DNA of 64,000 bases from Variovorax sp. HW608 (GTDB taxonomy: Bacteria > Pseudomonadota > Gammaproteobacteria > Burkholderiales > Burkholderiaceae_C), in NCBI RefSeq assembly GCF_900090195.1, contig NZ_LT607803.1, forward strand, positions 6,102,229 through 6,166,228. Direction: 5' to 3'. The translations under genes and the position numbers were made by a program. Below, in pieces: positions 50,465 to 59,579 of the stretch. Position 1 is the stretch's first letter; each line of letters starts with the position of its first letter. The notes beneath the pieces were generated by a model. That model was not told the origin of the DNA and ran no database searches. It saw only the letters and a list, made by a program, of their open reading frames with translations.

Positions 50465-51079
50465 ATGTACCACGGTGAACGTTTCAATGGCTACAGCCAC
50501 TTGTGCGGCTTTCTCCTGGCATCGGCCGGGGCGGCGCTGCTGATCTCGAAGACGGTCACCGGGGACGATCCCGCCAAGACGGCCAGCGCGCTGGTCTTCG
50601 GCATCTCGATGATGCTGCTCTACGCCGCCTCGACCATCTTCCACAGCACGCGCGGGCGGATGAAGCGCTTCTGGCAGCGCGTGGACCACTGCGCGATCTA
50701 CCTGCTCATCGGCGGCAGCTACACGCCGTTCGCGCTGGTCACGCTGCAGGGTCCCTGGGGCTGGGCGCTGCTGGCCGGAATCTGGGCCGCCGCGATCGTC
50801 GGCATCGGCCGCGAGTTGCGGCCGGATCCGGCGAAGCCTTCCCTGCTGATCTACCTGGGAATGGGTTGGCTCGGCGCACTGGTGCTCGGACCGCTCATCG
50901 AGCGGCTCGACGGCGCCGCCGTCGCATGGGTGCTGACGGGCGCCGTGCTCTATTCGGCAGGGACGATCTTCTATGCCAACCCGCGTGGCTGGCGTCATGC
51001 GCACGGCACCTGGCACCTGTTCGTGATCGGCGGCACGCTGAGCCACTACGTCGCCGTCACGCAGTTCGTGCTCCAGTGA
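50465..51079 (+). CDS. TrhA/hemolysin III family membrane protein
   Basis: A 204-residue protein with seven predicted helices of the PAQR/hemolysin III family (YqfA/TrhA). It shows the family's metal-binding pattern: His in FNGYSHLCGF near the start, SMMLLYAASTIFHS with a serine and histidine, the VDHCAIYLLIGGSYTPFAL stretch, and the final HGTWHLFVIGGTLSHY with two histidines. Family members have been linked to membrane lipid homeostasis; hemolysis is not implied. The ATG at 50465 gives the standard N-terminus. Confidence 0.92.
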   Translation: MYHGERFNGYSHLCGFLLASAGAALLISKTVTGDDPAKTASALVFGISMMLLYAASTIFHSTRGRMKRFWQRVDHCAIYLLIGGSYTPFALVTLQGPWGWALLAGIWAAAIVGIGRELRPDPAKPSLLIYLGMGWLGALVLGPLIERLDGAAVAWVLTGAVLYSAGTIFYANPRGWRHAHGTWHLFVIGGTLSHYVAVTQFVLQ

Positions 51080-51097
51080 CGGCAGGCCGGCGTCCTT

Positions 51098-53644
51098 TCA
51101 GCCGCCGAAGGTGTAGCGCACGCCGAGCCATGCGGTGCGCGGCGCGCCGGGCGCAAGGAAGGTCGCACGCACCAGCGGAAAGTCGCCGTTGGCGTTCGCC
51201 GGGAAGGGCCGCGCGACGAAGGCGCCGCCGGGCCCGAATGCGTTGGCGCCGAGTTGGCCGCCGGTCACGTACTTGCGGTCGAACAGGTTGTTGATCTGCA
51301 CGAAGACCTTCATCCCCGGGCGCGGCCGGTAGTCGGCGCCGAGGTTGAACACCGCGTAGCCGCCGGTGCGCCCGTCGCCCGTGTAGTAGATGCCGTCAGG
51401 CATGTGCAGGCCGTTCTCGTTGCCCCGCACGTTCGCGCCGCTCGAGGCCACCATGTCGAGGTCGAAGCGCCATTGCGCGTGCGGCTCCCAGCTCGCCGCC
51501 AGCTTGAGCGTGCGGCGCGGGAGCAGCGGGATGGGGTCGCCCGGCCGGATCGCGATCGTGCCGTCGGTGCCGGGCGCACCCGCGAGCGCCGAGCTGTTGC
51601 TGCTGTTGCCCGAGCCGTTGATGACTTCGGCGCTGCGGAAGGTGGCGTCGAGCAGGGAGAGGTTGGCGCCGACGGTCCAGTCGCGGGCGGGCTGCGCCGC
51701 CAGCCCCGCCTCGATGCCCTGGCGGCGGGTCCTGCCGAAGTTCTTGAAGTAGCCGAAGCCGCTCGCGTTGTCCGAGACGAAGAGCAGGTCATCCTGATTG
51801 TCCGAGCGGAAGAGGCCGAAGTTCCATGAGACCGCCCGCTGCCAGTTGCCGCGCAGGCCGGCCTCGAAGGTGGTGGTCACGACCTGCTTGAGCGGCGGGT
51901 CGCCGGCGAAGGAATTCGGCAGCTTGCAGGGCGTCGCCGGATCGGCGCAGCCGAGCTCGATCGCGGTCGGTGCGCGGCTGCCCTGATTGACGCCGGCATA
52001 GAGCGTGAGCGCCTCGCTCGCCGCGAAGGTCAGGCCGATCGCGGGATTGAAGCGGCTGAAGCTGTGGTCGCCCGTGAGCGATCCCGGCGCGGGGCCGGGC
52101 GTGACCCAGTCGACGTTGTCGACCGAGCTGTGGTTGTAGCGTCCGGATAGCGTGAGATGCGTGGCAGCGCTGATCTCGATGAGGTCGCTCGCATAGACGC
52201 TCCAGGTGCGCGAGCGGCTCGACAGGCCCACGCGCGCATCCAAGGGGTTCTCGGTGTTCTGCGTACCGTCGGCGAAGGCACCGGGCCCGAAGAGCGGCGT
52301 GATCGAGCGGTCGGGGTTGATGAAGCCGAACTGCGCGCTCTGGTCGAAGCCGACGCGGCTGGCGTCGTAGGCGGCACCCAGCACGAGCTGATGGCCGATG
52401 CCGGCCGTCTCCATGAGCGCCGAGAACTGGCCCGCGAGGCCCTGGTTGTGCTGCTCGATCCGGGTGCGATTGTAGAGCCCGTTGCAGGTCTCGTTGGGCG
52501 CGTCGTTCGTGAGCACGTTGGCGATGCAGCGCCAGCGCGGGAATGGCGTGTTGGCCTGTGTCTCGCCGCTGGTCGGGAAGCCGGTGAAGCCGGCGCCCGC
52601 GAGGGCCGCGCGCTCGGCCGCATCGGGCTGGTAGAGCGCCTGGCCGAGCGAATCGGCGTTGACGTCGCCGTTCAGCGTGCTGGCCTTGATCTCGCGCCAG
52701 TAGGCGTTGCCCGTGAAGCGCAGCGTGTCGCTCAAGTCGTGGCTGGCGGCAAGGTTCACGAAGATCGAGCGGTTCTGCGTCTGGTCCGGCAGCGTGTAGA
52801 TGCTCTTCCAGTCGCGCTGCAGCGCGTGCTGCTCCAGGAGGCCGTTGCCCGTGAGGTCGTTGTCGGCATAGGCGGTCGTCAGCGACACCTCGGTGTCGCG
52901 CGAGCGCTTGCCGACCTTGGCGAAGAGCTGGCGCAGATCGCTCGGGGAGGCCGTGCGCCAGCCGTCCTCGTGGAAGCGGTTGCCTGCGAGATACCAGTTG
53001 AGGCCGTCGTCGCGGCTGCCGCCGGTCTCGAACTCGGCGGCCACGCGGCCGTAGCTGCCCCCGAGCAGTTGCACGGAGGTGCCGGGGCTGGTGAAGCCAT
53101 CCTTCGTGCGCACCGACAGCGCCCCGCCCAGCGTGTTGAGGCCGAACAGCGGGTTGCTGCCGGGCATCAGCACCACGCTCTGGATCACGCTGTGCGGGAT
53201 CAGGTCCCAGCTCACGACGTCGCCGAAGGGCTGGTTCAGGCGCACGCCGTCGAGGTACACCGACAGGCCCTGCGGCGTGCCTAGCAGCGGCGAGGCGGTG
53301 AAGCCGCGGTAGTTGATGTCGACCTGGAAGGGATTGCCCTGGATCTCGTTGACGGTCACGCCGTTCATGCGGCGCGAGAGAAAGCCCGCCAGGTCCAGCG
53401 CATGCGCGCGATCGATGTCCTCGCCGGTGGCGCTCTGCACGTTGGCCGGTACCTGGTCCTTGGGCACGTCCAGGCCCGGCAGCGGCGTGGGCGCGACGAC
53501 CGTGACGGTCGGCAGCTCGCGCTCTTCCTGCTGCTGCTCCTGGGCCGTGGCCGGCCCGGCGCGCAGGAGCGCGACCGAAGCCGTCGCCAGCAGCGCGAAC
53601 GCGGGCAGGCGCGGCATGCGGGGGACGCCGAAGCGACATTGCAT
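51098..53644 (-). CDS. TonB-dependent outer membrane receptor
   Basis: An outer membrane gated channel of 848 residues driven by TonB. It has a signal peptide ending near GPATA, a TonB-box-like stretch (LPTVTVVAPT), a plug domain (about 55-165, with LSRRMNGVTVNEIQGNPFQ and LNTLGGALSVRTKDG) and a 22-strand barrel with a C-terminal LGVRYTFGG. GGAGGAGAC precedes the ATG at 53644. There is no iron operon nearby. It is divergent from cysI and shares a control region with CTTAT..ATAAG dyads, so it may import a sulfur source; that is inference. The ligand is unknown. Confidence 0.93.
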   Translation of the reverse strand: MQCRFGVPRMPRLPAFALLATASVALLRAGPATAQEQQQEERELPTVTVVAPTPLPGLDVPKDQVPANVQSATGEDIDRAHALDLAGFLSRRMNGVTVNEIQGNPFQVDINYRGFTASPLLGTPQGLSVYLDGVRLNQPFGDVVSWDLIPHSVIQSVVLMPGSNPLFGLNTLGGALSVRTKDGFTSPGTSVQLLGGSYGRVAAEFETGGSRDDGLNWYLAGNRFHEDGWRTASPSDLRQLFAKVGKRSRDTEVSLTTAYADNDLTGNGLLEQHALQRDWKSIYTLPDQTQNRSIFVNLAASHDLSDTLRFTGNAYWREIKASTLNGDVNADSLGQALYQPDAAERAALAGAGFTGFPTSGETQANTPFPRWRCIANVLTNDAPNETCNGLYNRTRIEQHNQGLAGQFSALMETAGIGHQLVLGAAYDASRVGFDQSAQFGFINPDRSITPLFGPGAFADGTQNTENPLDARVGLSSRSRTWSVYASDLIEISAATHLTLSGRYNHSSVDNVDWVTPGPAPGSLTGDHSFSRFNPAIGLTFAASEALTLYAGVNQGSRAPTAIELGCADPATPCKLPNSFAGDPPLKQVVTTTFEAGLRGNWQRAVSWNFGLFRSDNQDDLLFVSDNASGFGYFKNFGRTRRQGIEAGLAAQPARDWTVGANLSLLDATFRSAEVINGSGNSSNSSALAGAPGTDGTIAIRPGDPIPLLPRRTLKLAASWEPHAQWRFDLDMVASSGANVRGNENGLHMPDGIYYTGDGRTGGYAVFNLGADYRPRPGMKVFVQINNLFDRKYVTGGQLGANAFGPGGAFVARPFPANANGDFPLVRATFLAPGAPRTAWLGVRYTFGG

Positions 53645-53746
53645 GTGTCTCCTCCTCCGCAAAAAAATCCCCGACCACGCTCCTAGAATCCGCCGGGTTT
53701 CGAGTGCGGCCCAGCCGCGCGGGCCGGCCGTTCCTGCGCCGGCCAC

Positions 53747-53862
53747 CTTATCCGGAATAAGCAACTGACCGCCCGCAAACCCGCATGGGGGCTGGCGAAT
53801 AAGCTTATCCGCATAAGGCGCGAACCAAAAAATAGTTTGTTTCCATAAGGCGCGCTTCTAAA
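53747..53862. promoter_or_regulatory. Candidate CysB control region between the TonB receptor and cysI
   Basis: Two dyads: CTTAT-N5-ATAAG at 53747-53761 and CTTAT-N4-ATAAG at 53804-53817. In addition the 11-base word CATAAGGCGCG occurs at 53812-53822 and again at 53844-53854, 32 bp apart (about three helical turns). The stretch is A/T-rich in GC-rich DNA. This fits several binding sites for a LysR-type tetramer such as CysB in front of sulfite reductase. The regulator's identity is inferred. Confidence 0.6.
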
Positions 53863-53920
53863 GTTGCGGCCTCGTTGACCGGGGCCGGTGGACGCACTGC
53901 CTTTCAACAACTGACACACG

Positions 53921-55702
53921 ATGTACCAATACACAGATTTCGACCGCCAGTTCGTGCACCTGCGCGCGGCGCAATTCCGCGACCAACTCGAACGCTGGCA
54001 GACGGGCAGGCTGTCCGAGGATGAATTCCGTCCCCTGCGGCTGCAGAACGGCTGGTATGTGCAGCGCTACGCGCCGATGCTGCGCGTCGCCGTGCCGTAC
54101 GGCGAGCTGTCGAGCAAGCAGCTGCGCGTGCTCGCAAAGATCGCCCGCGAATACGACGAGCCGGAGGCCGAGGTCTACAAGAACGCGGTCGCCACGCAGG
54201 GCAAGCTCGGCTCGCACAAGCTGCCGACGCACTACGCGCACTTCACCACCCGCACGAACGTGCAATACAACTGGATTCCGCTTTCCAAGTCGGCGGACGT
54301 GATGGACCTGCTCGCCTCGGTCGACATGCACGGCATCCAGACCAGCGGCAATTGCATCCGCAACATCACGAGCGACGAGCGCGCCGGCATCGCGATCGAC
54401 GAGGTGGCCGACCCGCGCCCCTACGCCGAAATCATGCGCCAGTGGAGCACGCTGCACCCCGAATTCGCCTTCCTGCCGCGCAAGTTCAAGATCGCGATCA
54501 GCGGCGCCGCCGAAGACCGCGCCGCGACCGGCTGGCATGACGTGGGCCTGCACCTCGTCAAGAACGACCGGGGCGAGCTCGGCTTTCGCGTCCAGGTCGG
54601 CGGCGGCATGGGCCGCACGCCGATCATCGGCACCGTGCTGCGCGAGTTCCTGCCGTGGAACCAGATCATGAATTACCTCGAAGCGGTGATCCGGGTCTAC
54701 AACCGCTATGGCCGCCGCGACAACATCTACAAGGCGCGCATCAAGATCCTCGTGAAGGCCGAAGGCCAGGTCTACATCGACGACGTCGAGGCCGAGTACA
54801 AGCAGATCATCGAGCACGACGGCGCCCCGCACACCATCTCGCAGGCCGAGTTCGACCGCGTGAACGCCTCCTTCGTGCCGCCGACGCTCGCGACCCGCGT
54901 GTTCCGCAGCGCCGAGGAAACCGACGCCGAGCTGCGCGCCCAGGCGGCCGACGACGTGATGTTCGCGCGCTGGCTGGCCCGCAACGTCGCACCGCACAAG
55001 AACCCGGCGCTGCGCGCGGTGACGCTGTCCTTCAAGCGCCGCCTGCAGGCGCCCGGCGATGCATCGGCCGCGCAGCTCGAAACCGTCGCGACCTTGGCCG
55101 ACCGCTTCAGCGCCGGCGAAGCCCGCGTGACGCACGACCAGAACGTGCTGCTGCCCTGGGTGCATGCCGAAGACCTGCACGCCCTGTGGCTTGCGGCCCG
55201 CGAGGCCGGCTTCGCGAGTGCCAACGTGCACCTGCTGACCGACATGATCGCCTGCCCCGGCGGCGACTTCTGCGCACTGGCCAACGCCCGCTCGATTCCG
55301 ATCGCCGAAGCGATCACCGAGCGCTACCAGGACCTCGACGAGCTCGACGATCTCGGCGAGATCGACCTGCACATCAGCGGCTGCATCAACTCGTGCGGCC
55401 ACCACCACAGCGGCCACATCGGCATCCTCGGCGTCGACAAGGACGGCAAGGAGTGGTACCAGGTCACGCTCGGCGGCTCGGACGGCTCCCAACTCAGCGG
55501 TCCGGCGCAGCCCGGCAAGGTGGTCGGCCCGTCGTTCTCGGCGGCCGAAGTGCCCGGCGTGATCGAAGCAGTGCTCAACACCTACCGCGACACCCGCGAA
55601 TCCGGCGAAAGCTTCATCGACGCGCTGCGCCGCGTGGGCATCGAGCCCTTCAAGACCGCGGCCAACGGCGCACGCTTCAAGGTCGAGGAGGCCGCAGCAT
55701 GA
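53921..55702 (+). CDS. cysI: Sulfite reductase hemoprotein subunit CysI
   Basis: Reduces sulfite to sulfide with six electrons at a siroheme-[4Fe-4S] centre, in the cytoplasm. The 593-residue protein has both ferredoxin-like halves, siroheme-binding arginines in HFTTRTNVQYNW, and the cluster ligands CPGGDFC (Cys-X5-Cys) and CINSC (Cys-X3-Cys) followed by GHHHSGHIGI. No cysJ flavoprotein gene is in the window; the ferredoxin and reductase at 59250-60610 may replace it. The stop overlaps the DUF934 start (ATGA). First gene of the assimilation operon. Confidence 0.96.
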   Translation: MYQYTDFDRQFVHLRAAQFRDQLERWQTGRLSEDEFRPLRLQNGWYVQRYAPMLRVAVPYGELSSKQLRVLAKIAREYDEPEAEVYKNAVATQGKLGSHKLPTHYAHFTTRTNVQYNWIPLSKSADVMDLLASVDMHGIQTSGNCIRNITSDERAGIAIDEVADPRPYAEIMRQWSTLHPEFAFLPRKFKIAISGAAEDRAATGWHDVGLHLVKNDRGELGFRVQVGGGMGRTPIIGTVLREFLPWNQIMNYLEAVIRVYNRYGRRDNIYKARIKILVKAEGQVYIDDVEAEYKQIIEHDGAPHTISQAEFDRVNASFVPPTLATRVFRSAEETDAELRAQAADDVMFARWLARNVAPHKNPALRAVTLSFKRRLQAPGDASAAQLETVATLADRFSAGEARVTHDQNVLLPWVHAEDLHALWLAAREAGFASANVHLLTDMIACPGGDFCALANARSIPIAEAITERYQDLDELDDLGEIDLHISGCINSCGHHHSGHIGILGVDKDGKEWYQVTLGGSDGSQLSGPAQPGKVVGPSFSAAEVPGVIEAVLNTYRDTRESGESFIDALRRVGIEPFKTAANGARFKVEEAAA

Positions 55703-56091
55703 ACAAGACCCTCAGGATCCTTGCCGCCGAAGACCACGTCGACAACGGCGAACCGAACGTGCTGCAACTGCCGAACGACGCCGATCCGCTGGCGATCGAG
55801 GTCTGCCTCGACGACGTGGAGCGCATCGACCTCGACTTCCCGAAGTTCACCGATGGCCGCGCCTACAGCCAGGCGTTCCTGCTGCGCCGCCGCCTTGGCT
55901 TCAAGGGCGATATCCGCGCCACCGGCGACGTGCTGATCGACCAGCTGGTGCAGATGCAGCGCATGGGTTTCTCCAGCGCCGTGCTGAGGGAAGGCGTGGA
56001 CGCCACGGCTGCCCAGCGCCAGTTCGACCGCTTCGCCGCCTACTACCAGGGCGACGCGGTGCAGACCGCGCCCTTGTTCAAACGCGGCTGA
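55699..56091 (+). CDS. DUF934 protein, CysI-associated
   Basis: A 130-residue protein of the DUF934 family, nearly always found directly after a CysJ-independent cysI. Family text: LDDVERIDLDFPKFTDGRAYSQAFLLRRRLGF (the region around residues 38-70) and DQLVQMQRMGFSSAVLREG. It is presumed to help sulfite reduction; its biochemical role is not established. Its ATG overlaps the cysI stop, so equal synthesis is likely. Confidence 0.93.
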   Translation: MNKTLRILAAEDHVDNGEPNVLQLPNDADPLAIEVCLDDVERIDLDFPKFTDGRAYSQAFLLRRRLGFKGDIRATGDVLIDQLVQMQRMGFSSAVLREGVDATAAQRQFDRFAAYYQGDAVQTAPLFKRG

Positions 56092-56131
56092 GCGTGCCGC
56101 CGTCGCCCCGTCCCACTGGAATCCCCGCCCC

Positions 56132-56752
56132 ATGAATATCGACCTCGAAGAACTCAACGCCAGGCTCGGCCGCAACGCCGAAGGCCTGGTGGACTGGGCC
56201 ATCGGCCTGGGCCAGCCCGCGATCATCACCACCAACTTCCGCCCCTTCGAGGCGGTGATCCTGCACATGGTCACGCGCGTGAAACCCGACGTGCCCGTGG
56301 TCTGGATGGACAACGGCTACAACACCGAGGCCACCTACCGCTTCGCCGACGAGCTGACCCGGCTCTTGAAGCTCGATCTGCGCATCTTCGTGCCGCGGCG
56401 TTCGCGGGCGCATCGGGAAGCCGTCGACGGCCCGACGCCGGCGCTGGACGATCCGCGCCATGCCGCCTTCACCGAGGAAGTGAAGCTGGAGCCCTTTGCC
56501 CGTGCGCTGCGCGAGACGGCACCCAAGGTCTGGTTCACCGCGCTGCGCGCCACCGACACGGCCGTGCGCGCACAGATGGACCCGGTCAGCATCAATCCCG
56601 ATGGCCTGATCAAGGTCGCCCCGCTCCTGCACTGGTCGTCCAAGGACCTGTACGACTACTGCCAGACGCACGGCCTGCCCAACAACTTCGACTACGTGGA
56701 TCCCACCAAGGGCGAGGACAACCGTGAATGCGGTCTGCACCTCTCGCACTGA
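56132..56752 (+). CDS. cysH: Phosphoadenylyl-sulfate reductase CysH
   Basis: Reduces activated sulfate to sulfite using thioredoxin. The 206-residue protein has the adenylyl-sulfate fold (VVWMDNGYNTEATYRF) and the catalytic cysteine Cys200 in RECGLH near the C-terminus. The four cysteines that hold a [4Fe-4S] cluster in APS-type reductases are absent; at that place it reads EVKLEPFARAL. By family rules that means PAPS as substrate, which requires an APS kinase, but no cysC is in this operon or fused to CysN. Forty bases separate it from the DUF934 gene. Confidence 0.93.
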   Translation: MNIDLEELNARLGRNAEGLVDWAIGLGQPAIITTNFRPFEAVILHMVTRVKPDVPVVWMDNGYNTEATYRFADELTRLLKLDLRIFVPRRSRAHREAVDGPTPALDDPRHAAFTEEVKLEPFARALRETAPKVWFTALRATDTAVRAQMDPVSINPDGLIKVAPLLHWSSKDLYDYCQTHGLPNNFDYVDPTKGEDNRECGLHLSH

Positions 56753-56795
56753 AGTCCCCAGCCCCTACAGATCCATTTCTTCAGCCCCCGATTCC

Positions 56796-57749
56796 ATGAA
56801 CGCCCGCACCGAACCCGACCTGCTGCTGCCGAGCGCGGAGACCCTGAGCCGCCTGTCCAACACGCAACTCGATGCGCTGGAAGAAGAGACCATCTTCATC
56901 CTGCGCGAAGTCGCGGCCTCCTTCGAACGGCCGACGCTGCTGTTCTCCGGCGGCAAGGATTCGCTGGTGCTGCTCAAGTGCGCGGAGAAGGCCTTCGGCG
57001 TCGGCCGAATCCCGTATCCGCTCCTGATGATCGACACGGGCCACAACTTCCCTGAAGTGACCCAGTTCCGCGATGCGCGCGCCAGGGAGCTCGGTGCCGA
57101 ACTGATCGTGCGCAACGTCGAGGATTCGATGGCGCGCGGCACGGTGCGCCTCGCGCACCCGGGCGAATCGCGCAACGTGCACCAGTCGGTCACGCTGCTC
57201 GAAGCCATCGAGGAATTCCGCTTCGACGCGCTGATCGGCGGCGCGCGCCGCGACGAGGAAAAGGCCCGCGCCAAGGAGCGCATCTTTTCGCACCGCGACA
57301 GCTTCGGCCAGTGGCAGCCCAAGGACCAGCGGCCCGAACTGTGGACGCTGTTCAACACCCGCCTGGCACCGGGCGAGCACTTCCGCGTCTTCCCGATCTC
57401 GAACTGGACCGAGCTCGACGTCTGGCAATACATCGAGCGCGAGCACATCGCCCTGCCCTCGATCTACTACACCCACAAGCGCGAAGTGGTCGAGCGCCGC
57501 GGCCTGCTGGTGCCGGTGACCGAACTCACGCCGCCGCGCGACGGCGAACAGATCGAGGTGCGCGACGTTCGCTTCCGCACCGTGGGCGACATCACCTGCA
57601 CCTGCCCGGTGGAAAGCCTCGCGGCCGATGCGGCCGACGTGGTGGTCGAGACGCTGGCCGCCGAAGTGAGCGAGCGCGGCGCCACGCGCATGGACGACAA
57701 GACGTCCGAAGCCTCGATGGAAAAGCGCAAGAAGGACGGGTACTTCTAA
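56796..57749 (+). CDS. cysD: Sulfate adenylyltransferase subunit 2, CysD
   Basis: Forms APS from ATP and sulfate together with CysN. The 317-residue protein has the PP-loop SGGKDS at 51-56, the family segment MIDTGHNFPEVTQFRD and GGARRDEEKARAKER, and the C-terminal KRKKDGYF. The ATG at 56796 gives the family start length. It lies 43 bases after cysH and is separated from cysN by a palindromic repeat. Confidence 0.96.
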   Translation: MNARTEPDLLLPSAETLSRLSNTQLDALEEETIFILREVAASFERPTLLFSGGKDSLVLLKCAEKAFGVGRIPYPLLMIDTGHNFPEVTQFRDARARELGAELIVRNVEDSMARGTVRLAHPGESRNVHQSVTLLEAIEEFRFDALIGGARRDEEKARAKERIFSHRDSFGQWQPKDQRPELWTLFNTRLAPGEHFRVFPISNWTELDVWQYIEREHIALPSIYYTHKREVVERRGLLVPVTELTPPRDGEQIEVRDVRFRTVGDITCTCPVESLAADAADVVVETLAAEVSERGATRMDDKTSEASMEKRKKDGYF

Positions 57750-57750
57750 C

Positions 57751-57850
57751 TCGCCCCCAGGCTTGCTCACTTCGTGTAGCCGCCCACCCCCGACCGGGGG
57801 CAACACCAGCGGCCCGGCAAAGCCGGTTCCGCGGTGTTTCTGGGATGGGG
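57751..57850 (+). repeat. GC-rich palindromic intergenic repeat, copy E (variant)
   Basis: Between cysD and cysN. Its left end (GCCCCCAGGCTTG..CACTTCGTGT) matches, in reverse, the right end of copy B; the centre CCCCCGACCGGGGG and the word GCGGCCCGGC correspond to the two modules of the other copies. The right part (GGCCCGGCAAAGCCGG) forms another hairpin. This is a longer variant of the same family. Confidence 0.75.
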
Positions 57851-57873
57851 TCCGTTGGTATTTTTAGGTTGCT

Positions 57874-59208
57874 ATGAACATGACTGCTGTTGCTTCTTCT
57901 CAATCGACTGCCGCCGAAACCGGCGCCGCGCTGCGCTTCATCACCTGCGGCAGCGTGGACGACGGCAAGAGCACGCTGATCGGCCGCCTGCTGGTCGACA
58001 GCAAGACCGTGCTGCAAGACCAGTTGGCCGGCGTGCAGCGCGGCGGCGAGGTCGATCTGGCGCTGCTCACCGACGGCCTGTCGGCCGAACGCGAGCAAGG
58101 CATCACGATCGACGTGGCCTATCGCTATTTCTCGACTGCGCACCGCAAGTTCGTGATCGGCGACGCGCCGGGCCACGAGCAGTACACCCGCAACATGGTC
58201 ACTGCCGCTTCGAGCGCCGATGCCGCCGTGGTGCTGGTCGACGCGACCAAGCTGGCCTGGGCCGCCGAAGTCGGCGACGGCGAGGTCGTGAAGCGCGAAC
58301 TGCTGCCGCAGACCCGCCGCCACACCCTGCTGTGCCACCTGCTGCGCGTGCAGTCGATCGTGTTCGCGGTCAACAAGCTCGATGCGATCGACGATGCCGA
58401 ACTGGCCTTCGAGCGCATCTCCTCCGCGCTCTCGGACTTTGCCGAAGCCGCCGGCGTGCAGGTCGCCGCGACCGTGCCGATCTCGGCGCTCAAGGGCTGG
58501 AACGTGGCTTCGCGCCATGCGAACTGGGCGGGCTATGAGGGCCCCAGCCTGCTCGAGTTGCTCGAGACCCTGCCCGTCACCGCGCAGGACGAAGCCGTGC
58601 CCTTCGCCTTCCCGGTCCAGTGGGTCGAGAAGTTCTCGTCCTCGGCCGACACCTCGCGCGGCCGCCGCGCGTTCTGGGGCCGCGTCGCCAGCGGCCACGT
58701 CGAGCCCGGCCAGCGCGTCACGGTGCTGCCCGGCAACCAGACCGCCACCGTCGCGCAGGTGCTGAGCCACACGCGCCAGCCCAAGACCGTGCATGCGGGC
58801 CACAGCGCCGGCATCGTGCTCGACCGCGAACTCGACGTCTCGCGCGGCGACTGGCTGCTGGAACCCGGCGCCTTCGAGCCGCAGCGCGAGATCACCGCGA
58901 CCATCGCATGGCTCGACGACGAGCCGCTGGTGCCGGGCCGCGTCTATTGGGCGCTGCAGGGGCATCGCTGGGTCAAGGCCAAGGTGGCGCGCATCGTGGA
59001 TCGCGTCAACATCACGACGCTCGAATCCGAGCCGGCCGACCACCTCGAGGCCAATGCGATCGGCGACGTCGTGCTCAGCCTGCAGCAGCCGCTCGCGGTG
59101 CTGCCGTTCACGCAATCGCGCGCGCTCGGCTCGCTGATCCTGGTCGACACCGCCTCGCATCGCACTTCCGCGGCCGTGCTCGTGCAGCCTGCTGTCACAA
59201 GCGCCTAA
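57874..59208 (+). CDS. cysN: Sulfate adenylyltransferase subunit 1, CysN
   Basis: A GTPase that drives APS formation by CysD. The 444-residue protein has the GTP-binding boxes GSVDDGKST (26-34), [12 protein letters not shown] and NKLDAID, followed by two EF-Tu-like beta-barrel domains. There is no APS kinase (CysC) domain at the C-terminus, unlike CysNC fusions. The ATG at 57874 lies after the repeat, in the sequence TTTTTAGGTTGCT, with AGG as a modest binding site. Confidence 0.96.
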   Translation: MNMTAVASSQSTAAETGAALRFITCGSVDDGKSTLIGRLLVDSKTVLQDQLAGVQRGGEVDLALLTDGLSAEREQGITIDVAYRYFSTAHRKFVIGDAPGHEQYTRNMVTAASSADAAVVLVDATKLAWAAEVGDGEVVKRELLPQTRRHTLLCHLLRVQSIVFAVNKLDAIDDAELAFERISSALSDFAEAAGVQVAATVPISALKGWNVASRHANWAGYEGPSLLELLETLPVTAQDEAVPFAFPVQWVEKFSSSADTSRGRRAFWGRVASGHVEPGQRVTVLPGNQTATVAQVLSHTRQPKTVHAGHSAGIVLDRELDVSRGDWLLEPGAFEPQREITATIAWLDDEPLVPGRVYWALQGHRWVKAKVARIVDRVNITTLESEPADHLEANAIGDVVLSLQQPLAVLPFTQSRALGSLILVDTASHRTSAAVLVQPAVTSA

Positions 59209-59249
59209 AATTCGGGGTTTCCCCGATCCAACTCTCGTTCTGCCTCACC

Positions 59250-59579
59250 ATGACCCACGTCGTCTCCGAAGCCTGCATCCGCTGCAAATACACCGACTGC
59301 GTCGACGTGTGCCCGGTCGATTGCTTCCGCGAGGGGCCCAACATGCTGGTGATCGATCCGGACGAGTGCATCGATTGCGCGGTGTGCATCCCCGAATGCC
59401 CGGTCAACGCGATCTACGCCGAGGAAGACCTCCCGGCCGACCAGCTCGCCTTCATCAAGCTCAATGCCGAACTGGCCGTGGCCGACGGCTGGAAGAGCAT
59501 CACCAAGCGCAAGCCGGCGCTGCCCGACGCTGAAGAGTGGAAGGACAAGACCGGCAAGATCTCGGAGCTGGTGCGCTGA
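59250..59579 (+). CDS. fdxA: 7Fe ferredoxin (FdxA type)
   Basis: A small electron carrier of 109 residues. Cysteines at 9, 12, 17, 21, 25, 40, 43, 46 and 50 match the Azotobacter 7Fe ferredoxin pattern: 9, 17 and 50 for the [3Fe-4S] cluster, and 21, 40, 43 and 46 for the [4Fe-4S] cluster. The C-terminal extension after residue 60 ([16 protein letters not shown]) is also typical. It lies between cysN and a ferredoxin-NADP reductase whose start overlaps its stop. This supports a role as electron donor in the neighbouring sulfite reduction; that is inference. Confidence 0.95.
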   Translation: MTHVVSEACIRCKYTDCVDVCPVDCFREGPNMLVIDPDECIDCAVCIPECPVNAIYAEEDLPADQLAFIKLNAELAVADGWKSITKRKPALPDAEEWKDKTGKISELVR

